From positions 8,157,531 through 8,221,530 of the forward strand of contig OU452234.1 of NCBI GenBank assembly GCA_911728455.2: a stretch of DNA of 64,000 bases. Reading direction: 5' to 3'. The notes beneath the pieces were generated by a model that was given only the letters and a program-made list of their open reading frames with translations, was not told the DNA's origin and searched no databases. The stretch is from Marthasterias glacialis. Lineage: Eukaryota; Echinodermata; Asteroidea; Forcipulatida; Asteriidae. Positions 1 to 11,631 of this stretch are shown here, in pieces. Within the stretch, counting starts at the first letter, position 1. Each line of letters opens with the position of its first letter. The translations under genes were made by a program, and so were the position numbers.

Positions 1-307
1 GATAGAGATCCAAATCTGACGCAACATTGCGCTGATGGCCTGTGCTGTTTCCTGCCTGAGTTAGTCAAGAAACTATTGCGATGTGGTGATGACAAAGTGG
101 TGAGTATTATTTAAATGGAGGATTGTATTAATACGGAGCCCCTAAAGGGACAGGTACAAATAAAATTGAACAGGTAAACCATCAATTATAATTATTCCGC
201 TCACTCAAGCGATTTTTTCCCTCGAAATAACATTTTGATCCATAGAAATAAAATTGTGTTCCTTCGAATTTTTGTTCTTTCGAATTTCTTCCCCCGAAAT
301 ACTATTT

Positions 308-746
308 TGGGGAATGGTCACTAGGTTTAAATTGTAATGTTAGTCACTCACCCAATTCAACTGGTTGTTGCCGGAGTTACACTTGATCTTCGGCCGGAAC
401 GCTGACCGCGGATAACTCAAACTCAATCCACAGAATTCCTGGTGTATATATTGTCCGAAGGAGAATAACGTTCATAACACAACGAACAAACGAATAAACA
501 CTAAAGTCGGCAGTAATCCTTAATATAAGCGTGGAAACTTTCGATGAACGTAGGAACACTTTTTCCATAGAAAACAACTGTAAAGCGAAGGTCGAACACA
601 TGTGGCCTAACGCACCAACGTAAAGTCAATACAAAACACAACGAGTTATAAATATATACAGGCTACCAACGAAAGCTCACAAGGCCGCCGTTGATTGGAC
701 GTTGCATGACACATGACATAAATGTTTTACCGATGATGTCACCACA
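308..746 (-). repeat. 3' LTR of the Gypsy element
   Basis: This 439-bp direct repeat of 4852-5290 has TG...CA type ends, reading TGTGGTGACATC at its start on the minus strand. It differs from its partner at about two sites. The polypurine tract lies directly inside it. A short open frame within the LTR is present in both copies and is not evidence of a gene. Confidence 0.95.
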
Positions 747-759
747 ATAGCCCCCTCCT
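747..759 (-). promoter_or_regulatory. Polypurine tract of the Gypsy element
   Basis: On the minus strand the bases just inside the 3' LTR read AGGAGGGGGCTAT. This purine run is where plus-strand DNA synthesis is normally primed in this family. The position against the LTR edge is exact. Confidence 0.8.
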
Positions 760-802
760 AGCAAGCAAATGAATAATGAAGCTGGCGATGCGAGAAGACT
801 GT

Positions 803-3800
803 TCAACCACATTCGTAAGTGAGGTATTTCGTGGGCCAGTGGACCTGGCGTCCAGAACGCGTTGAATGCTGTTGGTGAGGTGGTGACGCGGGAGGTTGCG
901 ATGGTGGCGGTTGTGGCCGTTCGCTGGGCGTGTTGACAGTTCGTGGGAAGTTCGTGGGTAATGGTTGCGTGTCTTGCTGGGTGTCAGTTGGGTCGATGTC
1001 CAGATATGCAACTTTCAGGCGGTCCAAACTGACGGTGTCTTTAGTGCCATTCTTGTCGAGTACAAAATACTTGGCAGTTTTCTCAAGGACCTTGAATGGG
1101 CCACTGTACGCTGGCTGAAGGGGTTTCTGCACATGGTCCTGACGGATAAAAACATGGGAACATGATGCCAAGTCTTTGTGAAGCTGTGCCTTACGTAGGT
1201 GTTGCCTGGGCGGCATAGGACGCACCTTTTGCATGAAACGGCGCAGGCGATGCACATAATTACTCGGCTCCAAATCAGGAGATGCTTCCGGTGCCACAAA
1301 CTGACCAGGAAGACGCAACGTGGTTCCGAATACCAACTCCGCGGTAGAACAACCAAGGTCTCGTTTGACAACGGTACGAAGACTGAGGAGGATAAGCGGT
1401 AATGCCTCAGTCCACTGACGGGGGTCGTCTTGGGCCTTTAGAGAAGTCTTGAGCTGGCGGTGGAATCGTTCCACAAGCCCATTTGCGATGGGGTGGTAAG
1501 ACGTTGTGCGGACTCGTTTGCTTCCTAGCAGTGCAGTCAAGGAATGGAACAAGGCTGACTCGAACTGTCTACCCCGATCAGTGGTGATAGTGGAGGGTGC
1601 TCCGAACATGGAAATCCACCTGCAGACAAATGCCTTTGCAACAGTTTCGGCTGTGATGTCGACTATGGGAATTGCCTCTGTCCATCTGGTGAACCTATCA
1701 ATGCATGTAAGTAGGTAAGTATATCCGTTAGACGGCGGAAGAGGACCGACTAGGTCGATGTGGACGTGGTCAAATCTTGCGTCAGGAGAGGTAAATGTTC
1801 CCAACGGTGTAGTGGTATGGCGATGAATCTTGACGGTTTGGCATTTGAGGCAAGTTTTGGCCCAGTGTCTGACATTCCGGTTCATATTGGGCCACACAAA
1901 TCGTGCGCTGACAAGTTTCAAGGTGGCTCGTATTCCAGGGTGTGACATAGAGTGTAGCGAGTCAAACACTGCGCGTCGGCAAGACTTGGGCACAAATGGG
2001 CGAGGTACACCAGTTGTCACGTCGCATGCGATAGTCCCATCGCTTGCGGCTAGAGGTACCTCCGTCAGGTGCAAAACTGTATCGTCCTTGGCCTTGTGTA
2101 GTAAGTAGTCATCGTCAGTGAGTTGTTGCTTGGCCATCAGTTCAAAATCAATGGCGGCTGAGGGCGATGGCTGGACAGTCATGCTTATCCGTGAGAGAGC
2201 ATCAGCAACCTCGTTGTCGGCCCCCTTAACGTGTCTGATATCAGCTGTAAATTGGGAGATGTAATCCAAATGACGGACTTCCCGGGGTGAGTACCTGTCC
2301 GCAGCTGCACTGAGTGCATGCGTCAGTGGCTTGTGATCAGTCAAGATGAAGAAATCTCCGCCCTCAACGGCGTGACGGAAATGGCGGACTGTGAGGTATG
2401 CAGCTAGAAGTTCTCTGCCAAAAGTACTATACTTCTGTTCAGCTGGCTGCAGTCTCTTCGAGAAGAATGCAATGGGCCACCAATCTCCACCGATAATCTG
2501 CTGGAGCACCCCGCCAACTGCTACGTCCGATGCGTCAACCATGAGGCACAAAGGGGCATCGGGGTTAGGATGGACCAACATTGTAGTTCGAGCGGTGCTT
2601 TGGTGTTTTTCGGTTTGCCCGCCAGCAAGTCAGTGAGGGGCTGAACGAGGCGTGCACAGTGTGGAATGAACCGCCTGTAGAAGTTGATTAGTCCGAGAAA
2701 TTCTCGAAGCTGCCGTAGAGACTGTGGTTGGGGAAACTCCCGGATGACCGTGACCTTACTCGGAAGTGGGCTGATGCCGTCCCCGGAGACAGTGTGCCGA
2801 GGAATTCGAGAGAACTGACACCGAACTGACTTTTCTTGCGAACAACTGCTGTAGGTGAGTGTGGTGTTCGGCGGCGCTCGTGCTGGCTATGAGCAGATCA
2901 TCGATGTATGCGTACACAAAGTCCAATCCTCGGACAACCTGGTCTATGAAGCGTTGGAAAGTCTGTGCTGCGTTCCGCAAGCCAAAGGGCATGCGTGAGA
3001 ATTCAAATAGACCAAACGGGGTGGTAACTGCCGTTTTTTGAACATCGCTGGGTTCAACTGGGATCTGATGATAAGCCCTGATAAGGTCAACCTTGGAAAA
3101 CACTGTTTTTCCATGTAGTGTAGAGGCGAAGTCATGGATGTGCGGTATGGGGTACTGGTCAGGCACCGTAATCCGGTTCAGGGCCCGGTAATCACCACAG
3201 GGTCGCCAGTCACCAGACTTCTTTGGTACCATGTGTAAGGGAGACGACCAACAGCTGTCCGATGGGTGGATGATCTCCATTTGAAGCATATGCTCGAACT
3301 CCGCCTTGGCGACCACCAACTTGTCAGCTGCGAGGCGACGGGGGCGAGATGCCACTGGTGGCCCTGTCGTTCGGATATGGTGTGTGATGTTGTGTTTCAA
3401 CACGGTGTCACTGAAACTGGGTCGGGTAATGTCTGGGTACTGCTGTAGCAACAAACTGTAACTCGATGCGTCATCGGGAACTGTGATCATAGGACTGGGT
3501 GAATTGAGCGAAGTGCGAATTCCCTGTACATTTAAACTAGTTGTGGTGTCAACGAGCCGATGGTTCCTCACATCAACACACAAACCAAAATGCCTGAGGA
3601 AATCAGCACCAATGATTGGTGTAGACGAATCGGCGATGATGAAAATCCAACGATACGAACGCCTGAGGCCAATGTCAAGGGTTAGCGAGCGTTCCCCAAA
3701 AGTGGCTATGGGTGACTTGTTGACGGCTTGCAGGTTGTACTGATTGGATGGATGTTTGCGTTCACTTGGTGTTGGTGGCAAGACACTTATTTCTGCTCCT

Positions 3801-3961
3801 GTGTCGATAAGGAAACGCCTCCCGGACTGTTTATCAATAACATAGAAGAGACGACTAGTACATGTAGTAGTGTCATTGCCAGTCGGACTCGTCGTCGCTA
3901 TCCGCTGGCGTTGTCGTTTCCCTGCTTCTTTGATCCTTTGTACGAGCAGGGCTCTCTGCAA
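803..3961 (-). pseudogene. pol: pol region: protease, reverse transcriptase, RNase H, integrase
   Basis: The part at roughly 2760-3960 holds an aspartic protease motif (DTGAEISVL) and a reverse transcriptase with the catalytic YIDD box. The part at roughly 800-2580 holds the RNase H tail, an HHCC zinc-binding integrase head (HPGIRATL ... CLKCQ) and the integrase core with its acidic residues ([21 protein letters not shown]). The order protease-RT-RNaseH-integrase defines Ty3/Gypsy. The front of pol overlaps the end of gag, as in relatives that express pol by frameshifting. The region is not one continuous frame; about two breaks are present, so this copy is treated as a fossil. Confidence 0.9.
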
Positions 3962-4824
3962 TTGTGTGCGGAGTCACCATAACGCCAATGGTACCAGCAC
4001 ATAGTGGAGGAGTCCGGGTAGCGATCCGAGCTGCGACTAGAATGGTCGTGCCTTTTAGCACGTGAGCGACTGTGGCTTCGGCTACGGCTCTCATGACTGC
4101 CACGACTGAATGCGGCTCCAACCATGTGCGAAGACAACTGCTGCACTTGAAGACTGAGCTGCTGGATCTGTGATTGCAGTTGCTGGATTTCGGGGGACTG
4201 CGAAGGAGACTTGACGGCAGGTGGGGTTGTACTAGTAGCTCCCTGTGATGTATTGGCCGTGGCAGAGGCCACCACTGGTGAAACAGCGACCTCGATGATT
4301 TTGTCGGCCAACTCGGCCAGTTGGTCGATAGTGACGGTTTGTGTAATCGAGGCAAGAATGACTTGGGCGTTGGTTGGCAAGCGCTGAAGGAAAAGCTGTT
4401 TGAGAATATTATCCTCCAAGGAGTTGTCTCCAAGTAGTTGTTGCATACGCCTTAATAACTGTGTTGGCTTGCGATCCCCAAGCTCCTCGGCTATTAAAAG
4501 CTGATGCAGTCGCTTCTGTTCAGAAGCAGTCGTACGGTGAATGAGGGCGGTCTTTAAACAGTCGTAGGCATTGCTCTGAGGAGGGGAAATGAGGATATCC
4601 CGCACTTCTGCTGCAAATTCCGGTTGTAAAGAGCCCACCACGTATGCAAACTTGGTATGCTGTTGAGTTACGTTACGAGTAAGAAATTGTGCTTCTACCT
4701 GTGCAAACCACAAAGCTGGGTCATTTGGCCAAAACGGAGGCAATTTGAGGGCTACTCCTGCGAAGGGTGTAGACGAACTAGCGGTTGCGGACGTGCTTGG
4801 TTTAGAGTCATCACTTTTTGGCAT
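3898..4824 (-). CDS. gag: gag protein of the Gypsy element
   Basis: An open frame of 308 residues starts MPKSDDSK just inside the primer-binding site. The middle resembles Ty3/Gypsy capsid ([11 protein letters not shown]). Near the C-terminus is a finger of the form C-x2-H-x9-C-x3-C (CWYH ... NCREPC), the CHCC variant known from the CsRn1 clade rather than the usual CCHC knuckle. Basic Ser/Arg-rich sequence precedes it. It would form the particle shell. It overlaps the start of pol. Confidence 0.85.
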   Translation of the reverse strand: MPKSDDSKPSTSATASSSTPFAGVALKLPPFWPNDPALWFAQVEAQFLTRNVTQQHTKFAYVVGSLQPEFAAEVRDILISPPQSNAYDCLKTALIHRTTASEQKRLHQLLIAEELGDRKPTQLLRRMQQLLGDNSLEDNILKQLFLQRLPTNAQVILASITQTVTIDQLAELADKIIEVAVSPVVASATANTSQGATSTTPPAVKSPSQSPEIQQLQSQIQQLSLQVQQLSSHMVGAAFSRGSHESRSRSHSRSRAKRHDHSSRSSDRYPDSSTMCWYHWRYGDSAHNCREPCSYKGSKKQGNDNASG

Positions 4825-4831
4825 GATGCGC

Positions 4832-4849
4832 GACTGTCTGGGTCACCAA
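4832..4849 (-). promoter_or_regulatory. Primer-binding site, tRNA-Trp type
   Basis: Immediately inside the 5' LTR the minus strand reads TTGGTGACCCAGACAGTC. The first ten or so bases match the complement of the 3' end of animal tRNA-Trp including CCA, the primer used by CsRn1-type elements. The match beyond that is partial. Confidence 0.65.
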
Positions 4850-4851
4850 TT

Positions 4852-5290
4852 TGGGGAATGGTCACTAGATTTAAATTGTAATGTTAGTCACTCACCCAAT
4901 TCAACTGGTTGTTGCCGGAGTTACACTTGATCTTCGGCCGGAACGCTGACCGCGGATAACTCAAACTCAATCCACAGAATTCCTGGTGTATATATTGTCC
5001 GAAGGAGAATAACGTTCATAACACAACGAACAAACGAATAAACACTAAAGTCGGCAGTAATCCTTAATATAAGCGTGGAAACTTTCGATGAACGTAGGAA
5101 CACTTTTTCCATAGAAAACAACTGTAAAGCGAAGGTCGAACACATGTGGCCTAACGCACCAACGTAAAGTCAATACAAAGCACAACGAGTTATAAATATA
5201 TACAGGCTACCAACGAAAGCTCACAAGGCCGCCGTTGATTGGACGTTGCATGACACATGACATAAATGTTTTACCGATGATGTCACCACA
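4852..5290 (-). repeat. 5' LTR of the Gypsy element
   Basis: This is the partner of 308-746 with equal length and about two differences. It is followed on the minus strand by the primer-binding site. The element promoter would lie here by family knowledge; no core element was assigned. Confidence 0.95.
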
Positions 5291-5387
5291 CTATATTGTT
5301 CCCTCGAAATCCCCCAAAACATATTTCTGAGGGAATAAAAAACGTTAATACGAGAAATGAAATATTTAAACAATTAAGCAGCTTTGG

Positions 5388-5683
5388 TACGGAGCCCCTT
5401 AAGAGGGACGTCAAATAAATCTAAAAGGTAAAACAAAATTAAAAATTATTTTATTCCCCGAAAAAAAATCGTTTCCTCGAAACTTATTTCATTCCCTCGA
5501 AATCATTTTGCTCCCTCTAATGAAATAGTATTTGGAGAAACCAAATAAGTTAAATCGAGGGAAAAGTGTTTTGAGGGAATGAAATATTATTTAATATTTT
5601 GAGGAAACGAACCATTATTTCGAGGTAACAAAACGTAATTATTACGTGAGAATGAAATACTACTGTGAGGAAACGAAGCTGGT
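5388..5683 (+). mobile_element. Palindrome-array element family B, second adjacent copy
   Basis: A new TACGGAGCCCCTTAAGAGGG end appears at 5388, and a degraded TACGGA occurs at about 5683. Between them are many diverged units such as TTCCCTCGAAAT and TTTGAGGGAATGAAAT in both orientations. No gene is seen. Confidence 0.45.
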
Positions 5684-6628
5684 ACGGATTCCAAGGTATA
5701 CCACAGGAAATTCTCGGGATATGAAAACTATTATTATTTAGAGTATCATTCCCAAGTTCGTATTTCACAGACTCTCCTTGTTGAGCAAAATACCAACAGA
5801 TATAACAGAATGATAGACAGCCGTTTTGTTGCCAAGAGTGCTTCTAATAACCGAAGTCTGAAATACATGTTTAGTTTTTGAGTTCCATTGCCCCATCCGT
5901 ACAATCTAAGCTCACATATGTTTATTTGATAGATTTGATTATTTATTATTATAAAATCTATCAAATGTTCTGGGAGTGCCTTTGCAATTTTGTGGCGGTG
6001 ACTTCCAAATCCAAGATTTGGTTAAGTAACAGTATTTTGATCTTAACTTATAATAGCAATAATGTCATAGTATCGTGGTTGTTGTCAGTTGAAAGGACAT
6101 TGTTCCACAAATTATATTTTACGCCTTTTTAGATTTCCATGATTACCTGCAAATGATGTCCAAGTGACAAGTTTCTGCTTTATTCTGAAAGAGAGATACA
6201 CCTTTGTCACGAGACCGTATAAAGTAGGACACGTTGTTGCTAATATGGCAATAAGAAAGCGTCTGTATAATGTGTTTCTCCCTTAATGTGGTCTACACAT
6301 ACACAGTTCACTGTAGTATTGAAGTAGTCAAACAATTCAACAACTGTGTGTGATTCCTGAATACAAGAAAATATTAAACACCTTGTCTAAGTACAGATCT
6401 ACACATAATTCATGCCATTTGCTGAAGCAAAACAATCAAACTCAAAAATTTGAGACAATGGAGACTAAATTAAGGAACTCTATCTAAGACATATTGACTC
6501 AACCTCTAAATCATTTAAACCTGAACTGAGACGAAATTTCCTAAACTTATTTCTAACTCGCTTATTTCTTGATATTGTGTAATACTCATGAAACTTTGTT
6601 TGCACAAACGTCTTTATCTAGAAATTAA

Positions 6629-7990
6629 TAAACTTAATAGACCAATTGCGTGACCAATGTTTATATGTCAGCACGTGACCTGAAGTGGGTACTATGTCAT
6701 CTCAGCTGATGGCAAACTGCGTGCAAATACATGCTGTGACCGACAAAGTCACATCAACGTTGGCTTTTGGTAATAATAACACAGTTACTAAGCCCTTTTA
6801 TTAAAGTTGTATGTTGTGACATAGATTTTTATTGCATTACTGTTTCATTGACTACCAGTATTCTACTACAAAAGAGGCTAATTTTTGAGTTATGCGTCGG
6901 AGTCGGACGATGATGATGCCACTGTTATTTTGCTTGTAATGTTAGTCTAAATCACTATAAAAAGGGTAAAGAACGTTGGAAAAGTGCGAATTTATGCCTA
7001 GCCTTGCGGAATTTCAAATAAACAAAGGAATCACACAGTTTTGGAAAGCCTTTTCTTTGGATGATTTCAGCTTCAAAACTGTGAAATTCTTGTGTTGAAA
7101 AGTGCGTGATTGCGGTCGTCTGGGCGAAACGTTCCGTCGTGCAACAAGTACTACCTATGGTGTTCTATAATGTGCCATCCTAAGAAGAAGAAAAAAATCC
7201 GTCGCATTTTTATTTTTTCCGTCGCACTTTTATTTTTAGATTTAGGAAAAGAAACCAAGCTGTGATAAGACAGTTTCATTTTGACTGCCCGATACCACAT
7301 AATCTGCGCTACGAATAGCACGAACAATCTGTATGAACTCGTGTATTTCACAATAGTATAACACGCAAACAGCAAACCAGTACATGGTAAACTTTTTACA
7401 CAGCTTTACTTGCTCCACTTTCCCCTAATCATTCATTATTCTTTGAACAAGTAAGGTCTAGAGCAAAGTATAGGAGGCGAGCGTTTGTTAATAAACAGAC
7501 AAATCCAAAGGGATCTTTAACAAGCCTACCTTTTCGACTGACGCACTGATAGAATTCTTCACACGCCGACTGCAATAGCGGAGCCCAAAAATCATCTCAT
7601 GGACATCATGTGACGGTCACGTGGCCGATAGGAAAAATTCGACGGAAAAAATAAAAATGCGACGGATTTTTTTTCTTCTTCTTAGGATGGCACATAATTA
7701 TAGAACACCATAACTACCACATCGTGAACATATACGTTCCTTGTAGAACTTGCAAGACTTGCTGGAACTGTCCTGACTGGCTTTATTCAGCCACTCAAAG
7801 GTCTCTGTTACAAACTCTGGAATATTTCCCACAGAATTCGAGAAAGAAAAGCCTTGATCGAATAAACAAAATGCAACAATCATCATGTACCGTACTGCAC
7901 TTTCCTATGAAGGACGCCGTGTTTGTTTACTTTCAATACCCACTACAGGTCACGTGACGTGGGTCGCGCAATCGGTTTATTGTAAAAAAA
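6629..7990. mobile_element. TIR element, second level of the nest
   Basis: The left end (ACCAATTGCGTGACCAATG, then CACGTGACCTGAAGTGGGTA) and the complement of the right end (ACCGATTGCGCGACC, then CACGTGACCTGTAGTGGGTA) match. The left arm carries about 13 extra bases. A third, partial copy of the same end lies at 51463-51600. No transposase is recognised, so the superfamily is unknown. It is inside the 5.9-8.9 kb element and contains the element at 7156-7712. Confidence 0.5.
7156..7712. mobile_element. Young 557-bp MITE, innermost of the nest
   Basis: Inverted repeats of about 68 bp start TATGGTGTTCTATAA and include CCATCCTAAGAAGAAG and ATCCGTCGCATTTTTATT. The arms are nearly identical. A 6-bp target duplication ACTACC flanks it at 7150-7155 and 7713-7718. 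It has no coding capacity. The clean ends and near-identical arms make it the latest insertion here. Confidence 0.8.
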
Positions 7991-8929
7991 AAAAACAATA
8001 CAGCCTAAATCTTTATTTCATAACTTGTGACGACTGACGATGCGTCTAAGACTGGGCGGTGGATCACTAAACTGTATAGAAAATATGAATCCGCTATACT
8101 AAATGAACGTAGGTTTGTGACACAACTACAACAAGTCATAACAAAAAATAGTGCGTAACTAATCACATTATTGTGTATCAAAGAACAGCAATAAATGCAA
8201 CAAATGATTTAGATCTGAACATCATTAAAACATCATTAAAGAAAATTGTAGAAAGTAAGCGAGACCACAGCGACCTAAAACATGGCGCAGGCTCCCACAC
8301 CGAGTGCATAAAACTAAGCAGTAACAGTGAGGAAGATTTTGAGCAAACGATCTGAACAAAGTCTCTTCAAAAAACACATTTACAAGAGCAATGCAATACA
8401 CAGACTGTAACTGACAATTCCCGATATAATCTACTACTGGTTGAAGCAAGTTTCTACATACCTTAATATGCAAAAACGGGGAAAAAGCACGGAAATCTGG
8501 AGATCAATTATTACGGTGTAAACTTTAAGAAACTCGTGTGACTGATGCTTAGTCTCCTTCCAAGGCGAACAGTTCAAAATACCCCGCGCTACCTTATTGG
8601 AAAAATAAAACATGTCATGTTATGAGTCATGACACCTTTCTGAAGTTCAAAAGTACCGGTACGTCAATGACAACTATCGGAAAATGGTGATTTTCTGAAC
8701 TATTCAGCTGAACACACATGCCATACACACATTTTCCCCGCACAATCTGTGGGTAAATTTGTTCTTTGGTTTTTGTGATGCTTTTACCATTGAACACTCT
8801 TACCACCCACACCTTACAATTTTTTACCCTCATTTTTACACTCAAAAACATGGCGGCCATCTTCGATTTGGAGGTCACCGCCACAAACGGCATACCAAGA
8901 AAATATCATGTTATAAAATCTATCAAATA

Positions 8930-9900
8930 TACATAATGAACTTAGTTCGTACGTATGAGGCGATGAGGTGCACAATTTCACCAGTTTGCTCTCCGATGAT
9001 ATTATGTATCCGTATAATATTGTTAAACAGCTTTTACTTTGTACGCCCAAAACTTAAGACTAATACAGAACACCGTTATCAACGCTTCTTTTCTTCCTCT
9101 AACGACTGGCCGACCGACTGACCGACCGACCGACCGAATTATTAATTGATTGATTGATTTAGCGTCATTTTTACCGTAATTCGGTACAACTGATCAACAT
9201 ATTCCATACAAAAATGTTAACATTTACACTTTGCAATCATATGTCAGGTTTACTACGATGAAGATGACCAGCAGGATTCAATTCTGCCAGTTGACCGTGG
9301 GAAACAATACATCGATAAAGGCGAGATGGTAATGGCGGAATATGGAGGACAACTACATCAATAATAACATCACTTCATAAATAGTACAATTTGAGAGATT
9401 CTAACTAAAGATAGACGTGACATTAAAACACAATTGTGGTTTCCCCTTCCCCCCAACAAAACCTCCATAAAAAGATAGGATAAAAAACACATAAAAACAA
9501 GTAAGTAAGTTCATATTTTTGAAGGTGTGCAGTATAACAAACCAAGGTTTAAGGGATACGTTACCTTCAGATTGGGCGCTTTGGGCTATAAAAAGCGCTT
9601 GTTATGAAATGAATATTGTTGGAAAGATATGGTAGAAGTACAAAATAATGATTCACATAAATATCCCTTGACATTTTGTGGTTTTTGTTTAAAGTCTTGA
9701 CAGAACACGGTCATAGAACCAATTTTTTTTTTTGAATAACTAGGCCCTATCTGACTAAATACAACACACTGTAAGTGTTTTATTGCATGAACAACTCTTA
9801 AATGAAGAACAAGGAGCAATCCCAAAGAGCACATTGTTAAGAGATTTGAAGTCAATGTGCCCCTCTTACAATCATTTGAGAGTTTGATTCAATCGGCAGC
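8930..9900. other. Intergenic, no gene seen
   Basis: AT-rich sequence. It contains a short GACC/GACT simple repeat at about 9105-9137 and a GATT run after it. Open frames in this stretch look random in composition. Confidence 0.5.
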
Positions 9901-9908
9901 TTACTGAT

Positions 9909-9984
9909 TATAAAAAGGCCAAACCTGTACCCATACTCCAGAGATAAAGTTCAGTCTAAAATAAAGTTGAGAAAACAGCAATGG
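9909..9984 (+). promoter_or_regulatory. Possible TATA promoter and short first exon
   Basis: TATAAAAAG at 9909 is followed 72 bp later by ATG at 9981 and then by a GTACGT splice-donor-like hexamer after MDL. The spacing suits a TATA core promoter with a short first exon. No downstream exon was recognised, so this may be chance in an AT-rich region. Confidence 0.2.
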
Positions 9985-9989
9985 ACTTA

Positions 9990-11630
9990 AGTACGTATTT
10001 GAGCATGCACATAATCCCTTACGAAGCATATGTATTTTTTATTTTCTGTTTTCACTAGTTCGATCAAATAAATTCCGGTTGGTTTTACGATACAATTTAG
10101 AAAGTAAAGGATCATTGAGTTTACCCTTCCCTAACTGCATGAAAGCACTCATCCCTTTTGAGGGATGACTGCTCTGTGTTCCGACACCCTATATTCCCGC
10201 AACCCCATGTACCAATAACCCCTCATGATCTATAGTGGTGTCTGAATATAGGTGTGCAACCCTTTGAAGACGTTATTGGGTAGATAACTTTACCAGTGTG
10301 GTCCAGCTCACAATCCTCCACACACGATTAAAGTAATATTCTTTGCTACCCTCGAAATAACTTCCCTATGGGCACGGACTTATCTGATGCCGCCAGCGTT
10401 TGAACGGGTCCTGATTGCAGTAGGAATACGTTAATGCAGTTATGAAGACTCTGTGATTTCAGAAAATCTGCTCGTTGAAGTGTATAAATAATTGCAAAAT
10501 GTGGAACAGAGAACAAAAGTTAACGTCAATTTGTAAAGCAATTTTGTTTATATATACTTTTGGTAAAACAAGGCATGTCAAAACAAATCAGTAGCTAGCC
10601 ATTACATACACGAAAGGTTTTACAACAATTTTAGTCCAGTCTTATTAGTTTAGTTATCTAGTACATCACCATATTTACTCTGAAGAAAAGTTTGGTCGAC
10701 AAACATATTATGTATTCAAACTTAAGAGACATATTTACCTTATTTATTAATCTTAATATACAATAGTCACTTTAGTATTTGTCTATTCAAATTGAATTGT
10801 TTTTAAGCATAACAAAATGTTATAAAATAATTATATTCTAATATGCTTTGTTAAACCTTCACAAAATGTTGATATTTCGGATAATTTTGCTAAATTGTAT
10901 ACGACAAACAAAACATGCAATTTTCTTCGTGTCTACAATGTGTTTGATAACAGCAATGAGGGATAATTGACTCTTTACTATCTTTCTTCATTGCGAACTT
11001 TTCAACAGAAGTTTAATTTTGACCTATTATTCATGTAAATATTTGGTTGAGGCTAAGAAACATGGTATGCTGTCATAAAATTTCACCTGTGCTTCTGCAG
11101 ATATAGTGGTAATGTTATGTTATTCAAACCCATTGTTAAATCTTAAGAAAACTAAAAACAAGTTTATATAGAATTATAGTTAGTGTTATAATTATGATCA
11201 GGATTAGAGTAATAAGTGTGAAGTGTATAAAAATGTTATATGACCCCTACAGTAATTACTCGCTACTGTCTGCACGTAGTCTGCCATGTTCGGAGTCAAG
11301 TTGCATGTAAGGATATTGTAAGCATGTAAATGCGCTCGCGTCGCCCTCAATAACACACAGACCTTTGAGGAACATTTTCTTCCTCAATGGAGAAACTGAT
11401 TCGAAATGGGGAAACCAAGATTTATAGACCGTGTAAGTACCGCAAAGAAAAGGTTACCATTTTTGTGAGTTTTATTTTTGTTACATCACTTTTTTTCCAC
11501 CCCAAAAACAGGTAAATTGATTATTAACATTTAAAACTTACAATGTAATACCAATTTTAATATTAAAATAAAAAAATATCTCGGTACCTTGGAAAATAAA
11601 GAAATATTGTTTGGTCTATGTTACTCATAC
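9990..11630. other. AT-rich intergenic stretch, no gene seen
   Basis: No long or domain-bearing frame is present. A short imperfect hairpin (CATCCCTTTTGAGGGATG) lies at about 10150. The rest is AT-rich without clear repeats. Confidence 0.5.
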
Positions 11631-11631
11631 G

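Larger units (their letters stand above)
306..5290 (-). mobile_element. Ty3/Gypsy LTR retrotransposon, CsRn1-like, young
   Basis: A full-length element about 5 kb long reads right to left: 5' LTR, primer-binding site, gag, pol (protease, reverse transcriptase, RNase H, integrase), polypurine tract, 3' LTR. The two LTRs are 439 bp and differ at about two positions, so the insertion is recent. The 4-bp repeat CTAT flanks it at 302-305 and 5291-5294. Family assignment rests on the protease-RT-RNaseH-integrase order, a Gag CHCC finger, and a primer site resembling the complement of the tRNA-Trp 3' end; the last two are known marks of the CsRn1 clade. It looks nearly whole, with about two breaks in pol. 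It sits inside a family-B repeat. Confidence 0.93.
132..5387. mobile_element. Palindrome-array element (family B), split by a Gypsy insertion
   Basis: The left end reads TACGGAGCCCCTAAAGGGAC at 132, the terminal motif also seen at 5388, 14600 and 44513. Inside are degenerate units of the type TTCCCTCGAAAT, often facing each other as palindromes with AT spacers. The element is interrupted from 306 to 5290 by a complete LTR retrotransposon, and family-B sequence resumes at 5291 with the same kind of units. No coding capacity is visible in the non-LTR parts. It is probably a non-autonomous DNA element. That class is inferred from the repeated ends and is not proven by a transposase. Confidence 0.5.
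5923..8929. mobile_element. Old TIR element (outermost of a three-level nest)
   Basis: Inverted ends match over about 80 bp with gaps. Left: TATTTGATAGATTT, then TGCC and GTGGCGGTGACTTCCAAATC near 5990. Right, on the other strand: the same TATTTGATAGATTT, then TGCC and GTGGCGGTGACCTCCAAATC near 8880. TTATAAAATCTATCAAAT also occurs as a direct repeat at 5949-5966 and 8911-8928. Nothing inside looks like an intact transposase. Short open frames at 8173-8355 and 8759-9121 have no recognisable domain. Two younger elements are inserted inside. Confidence 0.5.

Noticed and set aside
377-601. 74-codon minus-strand frame, repeated at 4921-5145
   Set aside because: Lies within the LTRs and is duplicated only because the LTRs are; no domain.
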